Shown in pieces: positions 1 through 7,258 of a stretch of 12,624 nt of DNA. Within the stretch, counting starts at the first letter, position 1, and every line of letters starts with the position of its first letter. The DNA is from RGIG4140 sp045635565 (GTDB lineage Bacteria; Pseudomonadota; Alphaproteobacteria; CAAHEQ01; UBA3637), in the NCBI GenBank assembly GCA_045635565.1, contig JAZTVX010000080.1, positions 1-12,624 on the forward strand, written 5' to 3'. The position numbers were made by a program, and so were the translations under genes. Under the pieces are notes generated by a model. The model was not told the origin of the DNA and made no database searches. It saw only the letters and a list, made by a program, of their open reading frames with translations.

Positions 1-1
1 T

Positions 2-2368
2 CAAGGCATACAATTTGTGCAAGTGAACGGCGAAAAATATGTTGGTAGTGCTTCTATTTGTGGAGAAGACGAAACAGATAATACAATCGTTTTTACATCA
101 TTTTTAGATTCGGAAAACAATGAAGCAGGTACAGGACAAAGTGGCGACCCATGCGTTGAAGATGCCGATTGTTCCAGCCTCTGTGGAACGGCAACATGTG
201 ATGCTGATAAAATGGTTTGTAAAAACAGTTGTACAGGAACGGATACTCCTTTTTGTTATGAAAATGACGGAACAGGTATGTGTGTGGAATGTTTAACCAA
301 TAAAGATTGCGAATCAAAAGGTCGTGGTTATATTTGTAATGAAACAAATTATACCTGTACAGCATTACTCAAAGGTTGCCCTGACGGAACATTTCGCAGT
401 CAAAACGGGGCGTGTATTCCGTGTGATAACGGTAACAACTTTATTGTTTTAAAAGACGGAGAAGGTTTTCCCGACACCAGTGATGAAGTTGACGGATATA
501 CCATGTGTCAACAATGCGAAGCCAATGGGACAAAACGCTGGCATGGTGAACTGTCAGATGATAGTTCACGAGGATATTGTTCATTCATGTGTACCGAAGG
601 ATATTCCTATCAATCTTCAACCGAAGGCTGTATTCCTTGTTCAGATAAGGCCCCTCATAAAATACAAAACGAATCTATTTCAAAAGCTCAATGTTTGGCA
701 TGTCCCAATCATGAATGGTATCGTCTGAATGGTCTCTATTATTGCAGAGATTCAAATATTGAGTGCCCCTTTGGACAATATCGAACAGGGACAGCAGGAG
801 AGTGTGTTTCTTGTTCTGAAACAATTTTAAAAAGAGAGACGACTGGTCGTACTTGGGAGACTGAGGGTAATATAATTAACAAACTTGTTGAAATGTGTAA
901 TAATTGTCCTGAAGCAGTGGATGGTAAGTATGCAAAACGTGTACATCTTATACGTTATTGTTTAAAGGTTTGTCAGCAACCCGATAACGCAGAAGAACAA
1001 ATCGCTATTTGTCAAGCCAATCCCAGTGATGAACGATGTACTCGTAAATGGCAATCACTTAATAGCGGTAAATGTTACAGTTGTGATGCTATGAATCTCG
1101 GTAATGACGCAAATATAGCAGATTGGGGGGAAATTCCTTCAGAATTGCGTGATTTATGTGAAAAATGTGGACGCACGATCACTCAAGACGGATATAGTAG
1201 ATATTGCGTTCCTAAAAAGGTGTCTTGTCAGTCGGGTCAAGTGTTGGGTGCAGATGGGGATTGTAAACCATGTCCGAAAATCTCAGATACAGGAATTACA
1301 ATTATCAATGATGAAGAATCCGGTTGTACGAAAAATTGTCGAATGAAAGACGGGAAATACAGTTCAGATTCAGACGCAGTTGATACAACACGGATACACA
1401 ATACTACTCGATGTGCTCCTAAATGTCCGAGTAATATGTGGCAAGACAGTGGTAGTCAGCAATGTCATGATTGTAGTGTTCGCACAACGGGAGCATATGA
1501 TAGGTATGGTTGGCTCAGTAAAGAAGAATGTGAAGACAAATGTCCTAATCTGCCATATAAACGAGTCAAAGGAGAAAATGCGTCAGCCTCTCCCGGTTGT
1601 TTCTTGGTAAGTTGTGGAACTGCTGATGATGGAACAATGCAATTTACGCAACGATATGGTGGTTGTGCTAAATGTACATCGCCTACTTCTGTTTATCCGG
1701 TTGTATTTGGCGGTGTGAATGAATGTTCACTTTGTGAAAACCGAACAATGATTGGACACAACTGTGTTCTTATCAACCCTGGAAAAAGTGGTGTTTGTAA
1801 TGATAAGGAAAATAATTTTTCAAGTTGGGTTTCTGATGAGGTTAAAAGTAATGCCCATGCGTGGTTAAATGGTTCACATAACGGTGAAAAATTTAGAGAT
1901 AGTGAAGGATATTGTCGCTCCTGTGATTTGGACGCTTCATATTCATCATCGCAAACTCAATGTGCTACTTGTAAAAACAGACGGTATGAAAACGGTTCCT
2001 GCCTAAAAGGTTTATGTGTTGAAGGTAAGCAATTTTTAAATACGAATGCGACATGTATTGCCTGTACACAAAAAAATATTGCCGTTCATCCGGACGTTAT
2101 CAACTTATGTGATAGTTGTGATAATCGTCGTATGTTGACAACTGGGTTTGAAGACCAAGACAATTTAGCTGGTTTATGTGTCGAAGAATGTGTCGGCGAT
2201 TTATTTCAAAAATCAACAGGCGAATGTGTTGCCTGCTCAACAAACGGAACGTTCACAATTGGAACAGATGCCGAATCGATACGCTTATGCAACACATGTG
2301 AGGACAGAAAAGCCGTCCCTGTGATGTCTGGGGATACTATTACAGGTTATCAGTGTGTGAAAGAATAA
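2..2368 (+). CDS. Large cysteine-rich repeat protein, 5'-truncated by window edge
   Basis: The frame is open to the first base of the window (residues QGIQF precede the first GTG at 17), so the gene starts upstream and any signal peptide is out of view. The visible part has about 75 cysteines in 783 residues. Roughly residues 46-114 carry a spaced pattern of single cysteines (CVEDADC...C...C). From about 133 to the end there are ten GxCxxC units (CIPC, CIPC, CVSC, CYSC, CKPC, CHDC, CAKC, CRSC, CIAC, CVAC). Each is typically followed 15-30 residues later by a second CxxC, often with Arg soon after, and then by C-x-x-C or YC. The spacing recalls furin-like and Giardia VSP-type extracellular repeats, but no family is claimed. 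The protein ends QCVKE with no C-terminal membrane anchor or sorting motif. A surface or secreted disulfide-rich role is inference; adhesin and envelope stalk are alternatives. Confidence 0.85.
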   Translation, partial: QGIQFVQVNGEKYVGSASICGEDETDNTIVFTSFLDSENNEAGTGQSGDPCVEDADCSSLCGTATCDADKMVCKNSCTGTDTPFCYENDGTGMCVECLTNKDCESKGRGYICNETNYTCTALLKGCPDGTFRSQNGACIPCDNGNNFIVLKDGEGFPDTSDEVDGYTMCQQCEANGTKRWHGELSDDSSRGYCSFMCTEGYSYQSSTEGCIPCSDKAPHKIQNESISKAQCLACPNHEWYRLNGLYYCRDSNIECPFGQYRTGTAGECVSCSETILKRETTGRTWETEGNIINKLVEMCNNCPEAVDGKYAKRVHLIRYCLKVCQQPDNAEEQIAICQANPSDERCTRKWQSLNSGKCYSCDAMNLGNDANIADWGEIPSELRDLCEKCGRTITQDGYSRYCVPKKVSCQSGQVLGADGDCKPCPKISDTGITIINDEESGCTKNCRMKDGKYSSDSDAVDTTRIHNTTRCAPKCPSNMWQDSGSQQCHDCSVRTTGAYDRYGWLSKEECEDKCPNLPYKRVKGENASASPGCFLVSCGTADDGTMQFTQRYGGCAKCTSPTSVYPVVFGGVNECSLCENRTMIGHNCVLINPGKSGVCNDKENNFSSWVSDEVKSNAHAWLNGSHNGEKFRDSEGYCRSCDLDASYSSSQTQCATCKNRRYENGSCLKGLCVEGKQFLNTNATCIACTQKNIAVHPDVINLCDSCDNRRMLTTGFEDQDNLAGLCVEECVGDLFQKSTGECVACSTNGTFTIGTDAESIRLCNTCEDRKAVPVMSGDTITGYQCVKE

Positions 2369-2386
2369 TGCAATTAAAATGCATAA

Positions 2387-2427
2387 CACAAACGCCCCTC
2401 AACAAAGAATGTTGACGGGTGTTTGTG
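2387..2427 (+). terminator. Rho-independent-like terminator of the Cys-rich gene
   Basis: An 18-bp stem begins 19 bases after the stop codon. CACAAACGCCC pairs with GGGTGTTTGTG (one G-U wobble), and CTCAACA pairs with TGTTGAC with one C-C mismatch. The loop is AAGAA. It is followed by the AT-rich tail ATTTAATTG rather than a pure T-run. Confidence 0.8.
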
Positions 2428-2465
2428 ATTTAATTGTCGAGAAAAGCATAATTTACTCCTAATTT

Positions 2466-2661
2466 TTATTCTTTTTCACAAATCTGATGAAATAAATATT
2501 TTTTAATAATCGACAAATACGTCGTTTTATGTTCTAGATAAAACGTCATCAATGTATCATAAGCATTTAACGGTTTATCCGGTTTTGTCATTCTGGCACA
2601 TTCCCTGTCAATAATGGTATCTGATAAATCTGTCTCTGTTTGAACCGGTTGTTTTTAACAT
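2466..2661 (-). pseudogene. Possible decayed coding remnant (or a 41-residue ORF)
   Basis: On the minus strand a frame reads KQPVQTETDLSDTIIDRECA, then ARMTKPDKPLNAYDTLMTFY, and ends ...HQICEKE-stop at 2466. It looks protein-like for about 62 codons but has a stop just upstream. ATG at 2661 (MLK...) would join it only if one A were lost from an A5 run. An intact internal ORF of 41 residues starts at ATG 2591 with a weak AGGGA 10 bases upstream. The frame is the same as that of the seven-repeat gene next door. Its PLNAYDTLMTFYLEHKTTYL stretch aligns without gaps to the start of repeats 5 and 6 of that protein. Best guess: debris of a further repeat unit. A small real gene is possible. Confidence 0.35.
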
Positions 2662-2757
2662 GATGTTGATTGTGAGCCCGATGTAATTGATGTATGTCGC
2701 TTATTGTTATCCAAAAAAATACATCAATAATTTATCGGTATGATGTGCTTAACGTAG

Positions 2758-2795
2758 AATGCTGTATAGGACAGAAAAATATCCCATACAACATT
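2758..2795 (-). terminator. Stem-loop, likely 3' end of the seven-repeat gene
   Basis: In the minus-strand transcript AATGTTGTATGGG pairs with CCTATACAGCATT over 13 bp around a 12-base loop that begins about 25 bases past the stop codon. The two imperfect positions are G-U wobbles in the minus RNA but would be C-A mismatches in the plus RNA, which suggests it functions on the minus strand. No U-run follows, so it may be Rho-dependent or a 3' stabiliser. Confidence 0.5.
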
Positions 2796-2819
2796 TCTCG
2801 TGTTTAAGTTCACTTTAAA

Positions 2820-5027
2820 TTATAAAGTATGTTGGCTTTGTGCCTTATGTACAATAGATTTTTGCGTTGTTGTTGAACCCAGATAATGACGGGCTTTTCG
2901 CAAATGTATATCTGTTATACCTAATTGACTGGCATATTTTTTTAAAAAGGCTATCAATCCTTCTTGTCGGATACAAATAAAAACATGACCATTATCCGAC
3001 CGACGGGCATATGTGAACATAGGCGTTGATTGTTTCGAAGCCTGTTTGTCATCAGACACAACCATATCATCAAAACAAATATTATTAAAAACATCGCCAA
3101 ATGTATGACGAGCCTCCCGATGGTTTTTACCTAACAAAATACATACGTCATTCGCACTCAATAAATCAGGTGTTTTCGGCATAATATGAATGCGTCCACA
3201 CAATTCATCAACAACAATTGGTCGAAGTTTAAATTCTTCCTGATGCCGTTCAGCTAAATATGGCAACGCATCTTTGCGAATGCAAATGCAACCTACCCCT
3301 TTATTACGAATTCCAGCCCATACAAACATACTTTTTTCAACAGATTCTCCCGATTCGTTTGTTGTCGGATATGTTTCATCTAAATATTTTTCCTTGATAC
3401 AACGAACAATGTTGTAATCTGCACAGTATAATTCCTTTCGTAAATCCGATAATGGTATCAAATCATCTGACATGTGTTCAACGGCTTTTTCACCCAATAA
3501 ATCTTGAATTAAAAAGCGGTTAATGCCTTGTTCTTCTAAAAAATCACGGTGTTTTGAAACAAATGAAAGCATGGCTTTTTTATTTCTGAAAACAGTTGTG
3601 TAAATCGGACCAGCCTGCACTCGTTCAAAAACAGGAGATTCGAACAGAACCCCTTGTTTATCGGTTTCAGTATATGTTTCATGTGCAAAACGTTCCATAA
3701 TCATTTTAGTTGTATCGGTGTGGTAACGCATGGGAGAAGACAACATTTGATAAAAACGATAAAAAGGTATCATTTGAGGTGTTTTTTTCCGAACTTTTCC
3801 CATACCGGCCAACTCATCCAATATTTCAGGCACAGCACCCATTTCCAAAAATTCAGATCGATATCGATAAATAGCCGTTTTTAAATCTTTTTTGGTTATG
3901 TAATATCTTTTTTCCCCGTTCCATAAATACGGAACAAACAACCGACGGGCCGACACTTCCCCATTCGTATGTGTTTTTTCAACAGTGGCATTCATCAAAT
4001 GTTGTGTGAACCAATTGTAAAAAACATCGTATTTTCTGGAACCACCTAGCCGTGTTGCTAATTGCTGTATTGTGTACATATCTTTCGGCTTACTGATTTT
4101 TTGAACACCATCAGCAACATGGGAAACACTATTTAAACCCAAAGACTGTAATTCCGACTGATGTTTTCGGACAAAGGTCGGAATACCTTTTTTTTGAATG
4201 TGCAATTCTCTGCGTTTGCCGATTTCAAATATCTTTTTGACATGTTTACGACCTTTTTCATCCGTTTCAACATAGGTATCATCTAAACATTTCGCTTCGA
4301 TAAATTGTTTAAGTTCACTATCCAACAAAACATATTCAGCACATAGTTGACGACCTAAATAACGCAAAGAAACAACATCTGTTTCTTTATCAATCTGTTG
4401 TGCTGTTTGTTTCAAAATCGAACCAAATTGTTCCATAAATGCACTCAAGGCCTCTTTTTTCAAAAAGAAGCGAGGCGTACCCTGTGTCGGAACCCATGTA
4501 ACAAACATGTTTTGACTTGTTTTGTTACCTGTTTCATCTGATGTCGCATAAGTTGCCGTTAATAAATTTTGATAAATGTAATCAACTATCGACTGAACAG
4601 ATTTGCTGTTTCTGGTAAATTTAATGGCAAGATCCCACAAGCGTATGTAATCTTCATCAGAATATTTTTCAATTCGTGTTAAGTCATGTCCGACAATATG
4701 TATAATATCTGAAGAAATACCCATTTGTTCTAATTCGGATTGATGAGCCTGCACAAATGACGGAACCGCTTTTTTCAAAATATAACAGGATTTTATACCT
4801 AAACCGGATACCCCTTGATAAATAATAGGTTCTTGTATCCGTTCACCGTCTTGTACTGTTTCAAACCGATCAAATAAATGATGTGGCACTAACCAATTAT
4901 AGACAACTCTTTTAAACCGTTTCTTTTCTCCCAGTAATTGTGTCAACTCCGATATGGTGTAAAATTCATCCGGATTATGAACAGCCGGAATTAACAAATT
5001 TTTGCGTTTATTACTGTTTAATGCCAT
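2820..5027 (-). CDS. Seven-repeat protein of unknown function, 735 aa
   Basis: I do not recognise this family. The sequence is seven tandem, strongly diverged units of about 100 residues, beginning near residues 21, 126, 217, 316, 418, 521 and 620. Each unit opens with a short helical segment like YTISELTQLLG or YTIQQLATRLGG, similar in feel to the first helices of a winged HTH. Then comes a second helix, and in units 2, 3, 5 and 6 a TYxxT/S-D/N-x-x-G motif (DDTYVETDEKG, HETYTETDKQG, DETYPTTNESG, TATYATSDETG). A beta-like F/Y-x-I-x-K-K segment and a helix with FxxxHxxxLxxxG finish the unit. No signal peptide or membrane helix is visible. Start: ATG 5027 has AAGGGGA seven bases upstream. It is monocistronic with its own strong promoter. 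A repeated nucleic-acid-binding module is a guess. Confidence 0.85.
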   Translation of the reverse strand: MALNSNKRKNLLIPAVHNPDEFYTISELTQLLGEKKRFKRVVYNWLVPHHLFDRFETVQDGERIQEPIIYQGVSGLGIKSCYILKKAVPSFVQAHQSELEQMGISSDIIHIVGHDLTRIEKYSDEDYIRLWDLAIKFTRNSKSVQSIVDYIYQNLLTATYATSDETGNKTSQNMFVTWVPTQGTPRFFLKKEALSAFMEQFGSILKQTAQQIDKETDVVSLRYLGRQLCAEYVLLDSELKQFIEAKCLDDTYVETDEKGRKHVKKIFEIGKRRELHIQKKGIPTFVRKHQSELQSLGLNSVSHVADGVQKISKPKDMYTIQQLATRLGGSRKYDVFYNWFTQHLMNATVEKTHTNGEVSARRLFVPYLWNGEKRYYITKKDLKTAIYRYRSEFLEMGAVPEILDELAGMGKVRKKTPQMIPFYRFYQMLSSPMRYHTDTTKMIMERFAHETYTETDKQGVLFESPVFERVQAGPIYTTVFRNKKAMLSFVSKHRDFLEEQGINRFLIQDLLGEKAVEHMSDDLIPLSDLRKELYCADYNIVRCIKEKYLDETYPTTNESGESVEKSMFVWAGIRNKGVGCICIRKDALPYLAERHQEEFKLRPIVVDELCGRIHIMPKTPDLLSANDVCILLGKNHREARHTFGDVFNNICFDDMVVSDDKQASKQSTPMFTYARRSDNGHVFICIRQEGLIAFLKKYASQLGITDIHLRKARHYLGSTTTQKSIVHKAQSQHTL

Positions 5028-5060
5028 ATTTATCCCCTTTTAAAAACGTAACGATGATAT

Positions 5061-5089
5061 ATTGTATCAGTCTTTATGCTTTTTGTCAA
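5061..5089 (-). promoter_or_regulatory. Sigma-70-type promoter of the seven-repeat gene
   Basis: On the minus strand the -35 is TTGACA (5089-5084), the spacer is 17 bases and the -10 is TACAAT (5066-5061). The expected start is near 5054, giving a leader of about 27 bases before ATG 5027. Confidence 0.75.
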
Positions 5090-5185
5090 TGATTTTAAAA
5101 CATCAATTTAAAAAAGATAAGAATACACTTTTTTACCGCTCAAATAATTTCATTGATACAATTTTTACATGATATCCATTATTAT

Positions 5186-5229
5186 AATACCATCAACATA
5201 TTGGTATTAACCAATTAATTAGATATTCT
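5186..5229 (+). promoter_or_regulatory. Candidate promoter with overlapping dyads upstream of the phosphatase gene
   Basis: TTGGTA (5201-5206), a 17-base spacer and TATTCT (5224-5229) form a fair promoter. The -35 is covered by two overlapping inverted repeats: AATACCA/TGGTATT (5186-5192 and 5202-5208) and ATTGGT/ACCAAT (5200-5205 and 5210-5215). Shared half-sites around a -35 suggest a repressor or activator site, but the region is AT-rich and this is inference. Confidence 0.35.
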
Positions 5230-5234
5230 TATCT

Positions 5235-5269
5235 ATCAAGTCACAGAATAAAAAACATCATGACTTGAT
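5235..5269. repeat. Perfect 9-bp inverted repeat in the phosphatase leader
   Basis: ATCAAGTCA (5235-5243) and TGACTTGAT (5261-5269) are exact inverted repeats 17 bases apart, 31 bases before the phosphatase start. It would lie at the 5' end of the mRNA if the promoter at 5201-5229 is used. It could be an operator or an RNA stem-loop. There is no clear Shine-Dalgarno before ATG 5301. Confidence 0.5.
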
Positions 5270-5300
5270 TTTCACATGGATATATGTTAAACCATAGCCC

Positions 5301-5912
5301 ATGAAAAAACATTTCTTTTTATTTCGCCATGGTGAGACGACCTATAATGTCAACGGATTGATTCAAGGACAAACAAATAACTCTGTTTTAACTGAAATCG
5401 GGATAAAACAGGCTTTTTGCATAGGTAAAACATTGCAAGAATACCCATTAGAAGTGCTTATTTCTTCTCCCTTGAAACGAGCTGTGCAAACGGCTACACA
5501 TGTTTTGACGTTTTTTCCGAATTTGCCGTTTCAAACGGATAATCGTCTGACAGAGGTCAATGTCGGGGAAATTGAAGGATTACATTACACCGTCGTACAG
5601 GAAAAATTTAAAGAAAAATACCAACAGTGGCGTTCTATTGACTCCACTTTTCAAGATGTCAAATTTGAAGCAGGTGAAAGCAAACGAGATGTTCGCACAC
5701 GCATTTTTGATGTTTTGAATGACTATGCGAATAAGACACTTTATACATATATAGCCGTCAGTGGTCATGGCATTTTATTATCACAACTGCTGTTGTCACT
5801 TGGGCATCATATATCCGATATTCCAAACGCCAGTATATTACATTTGACGTATCAACACCATCAATGGACGTTTGAAGAAATGATACATCCTATTTTTGAT
5901 GAACCATCATAA
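5301..5912 (+). CDS. Histidine phosphatase family protein (phosphoglycerate mutase-like), 203 aa
   Basis: The N-terminus FLFRHGETTYN carries the family's RHGE signature, with His10 as the expected phospho-acceptor. SPLKRAVQTA supplies the second conserved Arg (R60), LTEVNVGEIEG the conserved acidic stretch (E85), and VSGHG the second catalytic His (H156). The length fits GpmB/CobC-type members of about 200 residues, shorter than classical dPGM (about 250). The substrate cannot be read from sequence: cofactor-dependent mutase, alpha-ribazole phosphatase and general sugar-phosphate phosphatase are all possible. Although it sits tail-to-tail with pgk, context does not prove a glycolytic role. 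ATG 5301 is the earliest possible start, since an in-frame TAG lies at 5295-5297. No Shine-Dalgarno is visible. It is cytoplasmic, with no signal peptide. Confidence 0.92.
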   Translation: MKKHFFLFRHGETTYNVNGLIQGQTNNSVLTEIGIKQAFCIGKTLQEYPLEVLISSPLKRAVQTATHVLTFFPNLPFQTDNRLTEVNVGEIEGLHYTVVQEKFKEKYQQWRSIDSTFQDVKFEAGESKRDVRTRIFDVLNDYANKTLYTYIAVSGHGILLSQLLLSLGHHISDIPNASILHLTYQHHQWTFEEMIHPIFDEPS

Positions 5913-5917
5913 AAAAA

Positions 5918-5957
5918 GCCCGATTGTTATCCGAACAAAACAGATAAACAATCGGGC
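5918..5957. terminator. Bidirectional terminator between the phosphatase gene and pgk
   Basis: GCCCGATTGTT-ATC pairs with GAT-AAACAATCGGGC, with one bulge, around the loop CGAACAAAACA. Seven A's at 5911-5917 give a U-tract for pgk on the minus strand. AAATATTTATATTT follows on the plus side for the phosphatase gene. Confidence 0.88.
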
Positions 5958-5990
5958 AAATATTTATATTTCACTCAAAAAAAGTGATGA

Positions 5991-7172
5991 CTAACCTAAA
6001 ATGGCAACGCCCGGTAATGATTTACCTTCCATCCATTCCAAGAAAGCTCCACCGGCAGCAGAAACATATGTCAGTGAATCGGCAATACCGGCTTTCTTTA
6101 AAGCAGAAACCGTATCACCACCTCCGGCAACGGATGTTAAACCGTCTTTGGTCAATTGAGCAACGGCCTGAGCAATTTCATTCGTGCCTTTGTCAAAAGG
6201 TTTGATTTCGAAAGCACCAACCGGTCCGTTCCAAATGAGTGTTTTACAATGTGATAAAACACGAACAAATTCTTCAACCGATTTCGGTCCGATATCTAAC
6301 AGAACTTTACCGGCAGGAACTTTATCCGCATCGGATACGTGTGGCGTTTGACCTTCACCGAATTGATCAGCCCATGTCAAATCAACCGGTAAAACAATTG
6401 TACATTTTCCGGCATTGGCTAAAATATCTTTGGCAGTATCAATCATAGATGGTTCAACCAAAGAACCTTCACCCATTTCAATCCCTTTGGCAGCCAAGAA
6501 TGTATGAGCCATACCACCCCCGATACACAAGAAATCAACTTTCTTAACCAGATTTGATAATAAATCTAATTTTGTTGAAACTTTGGAACCACCAACAATG
6601 GCAACGGCTGGATGTTCAGGATTACCCAAGGCTTTATCCAAGGCTTGCAATTCTTCCTGCATTAAACGACCTGCCCCACGTGGCAACAGATGAGCCATCC
6701 CTTCCGTTGAAGCATGAGCCCGATGAGCCGTCGAAAAAGCATCATTGATGTAAATATCAATACCGCTAGCCAATTCTTCGGAAAATTCTTTGCTGTTTTT
6801 TTCTTCACCTTCATGGAAACGCAAATTTTCCAACAACAAGACATCCCCTTTTTCCATACCACGAACAAGCATATCCCGTTTGTCACCAACGCAGTCTTCT
6901 GAAAACGTCACGACAAAACCACTGGCTTTTGCCAACGCATCAGCCAAAAATGCCATCGAAAATTCCGGATTAACTTTCCCCTTCGGACGACCAAAGTGTG
7001 AAGCGACAACAACTTTTGCCCCTTTTTCAATCAATTCTTTTAATGTCGGAACAAAACGGTCAATCCGTGTTGTATCCGTAATTTGTCCGTCTTTTGTCGG
7101 AACGTTTAAGTCAGCACGAACAAAAACTGTTTTGCCGTCAAAATCAAAATCATCTAATGTTTTGTAAGTCAT
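5991..7172 (-). CDS. pgk: Phosphoglycerate kinase
   Basis: The enzyme interconverts 1,3-bisphosphoglycerate + ADP and 3-phosphoglycerate + ATP in glycolysis. Its 393 residues match the usual bacterial length. All landmarks are present in order: RADLNVP (19-25) and SHFGRPKG (58-65) of the phosphoglycerate site, ENLRFHEGE (115-123), NDAFSTAHRAHAS (143-155), GGSKVSTK (194-201) at the nucleotide site, WNGPVGAFE (314-322), and GGGDT (350-354) near the phosphate-binding C-terminal end. Nothing is missing, so it should be active. ATG 7172 has AAGGAA about seven bases upstream. It lies 86 bases downstream of gap in the same direction, with a stem-loop between, so it is probably co-transcribed with gap and partly attenuated. 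It shares the bidirectional terminator at 5918-5957. Confidence 0.98.
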   Translation of the reverse strand: MTYKTLDDFDFDGKTVFVRADLNVPTKDGQITDTTRIDRFVPTLKELIEKGAKVVVASHFGRPKGKVNPEFSMAFLADALAKASGFVVTFSEDCVGDKRDMLVRGMEKGDVLLLENLRFHEGEEKNSKEFSEELASGIDIYINDAFSTAHRAHASTEGMAHLLPRGAGRLMQEELQALDKALGNPEHPAVAIVGGSKVSTKLDLLSNLVKKVDFLCIGGGMAHTFLAAKGIEMGEGSLVEPSMIDTAKDILANAGKCTIVLPVDLTWADQFGEGQTPHVSDADKVPAGKVLLDIGPKSVEEFVRVLSHCKTLIWNGPVGAFEIKPFDKGTNEIAQAVAQLTKDGLTSVAGGGDTVSALKKAGIADSLTYVSAAGGAFLEWMEGKSLPGVAILG

Positions 7173-7203
7173 TTTTATTCCTTATCTCTTTTTAATTAAA
7201 TAA

Positions 7204-7237
7204 GGAGGGAATGTGTCAAACAAGACGCGTTCCCTCC
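7204..7237 (-). terminator. Stem-loop between gap and pgk (partial terminator/attenuator)
   Basis: GGAGGGAA and TTCCCTCC form an uninterrupted 8-bp stem, extended inward to 14 positions closing on a six-base loop. In the minus RNA the inner part contains two C-A mismatches. An outer AUAAG/UUAU extension with one bulge lengthens the stem. It is followed by TTATTTAATT, which is a poor U-tract, so readthrough into pgk is expected. Confidence 0.6.
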
Positions 7238-7258
7238 CTTATCTGACATATATCAGTC

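Noticed and set aside
93..365. Minus-strand ORF opposite the Cys-rich gene, rich in Tyr/His/Phe
   Set aside because: It mirrors Cys, Thr and Asn codons of the plus-strand gene and has no ribosome site; an antisense shadow.
6790..7167. 125-codon plus-strand ORF opposite pgk
   Set aside because: Entirely antisense to a clear pgk, no ribosome site, composition set by the pgk codons.
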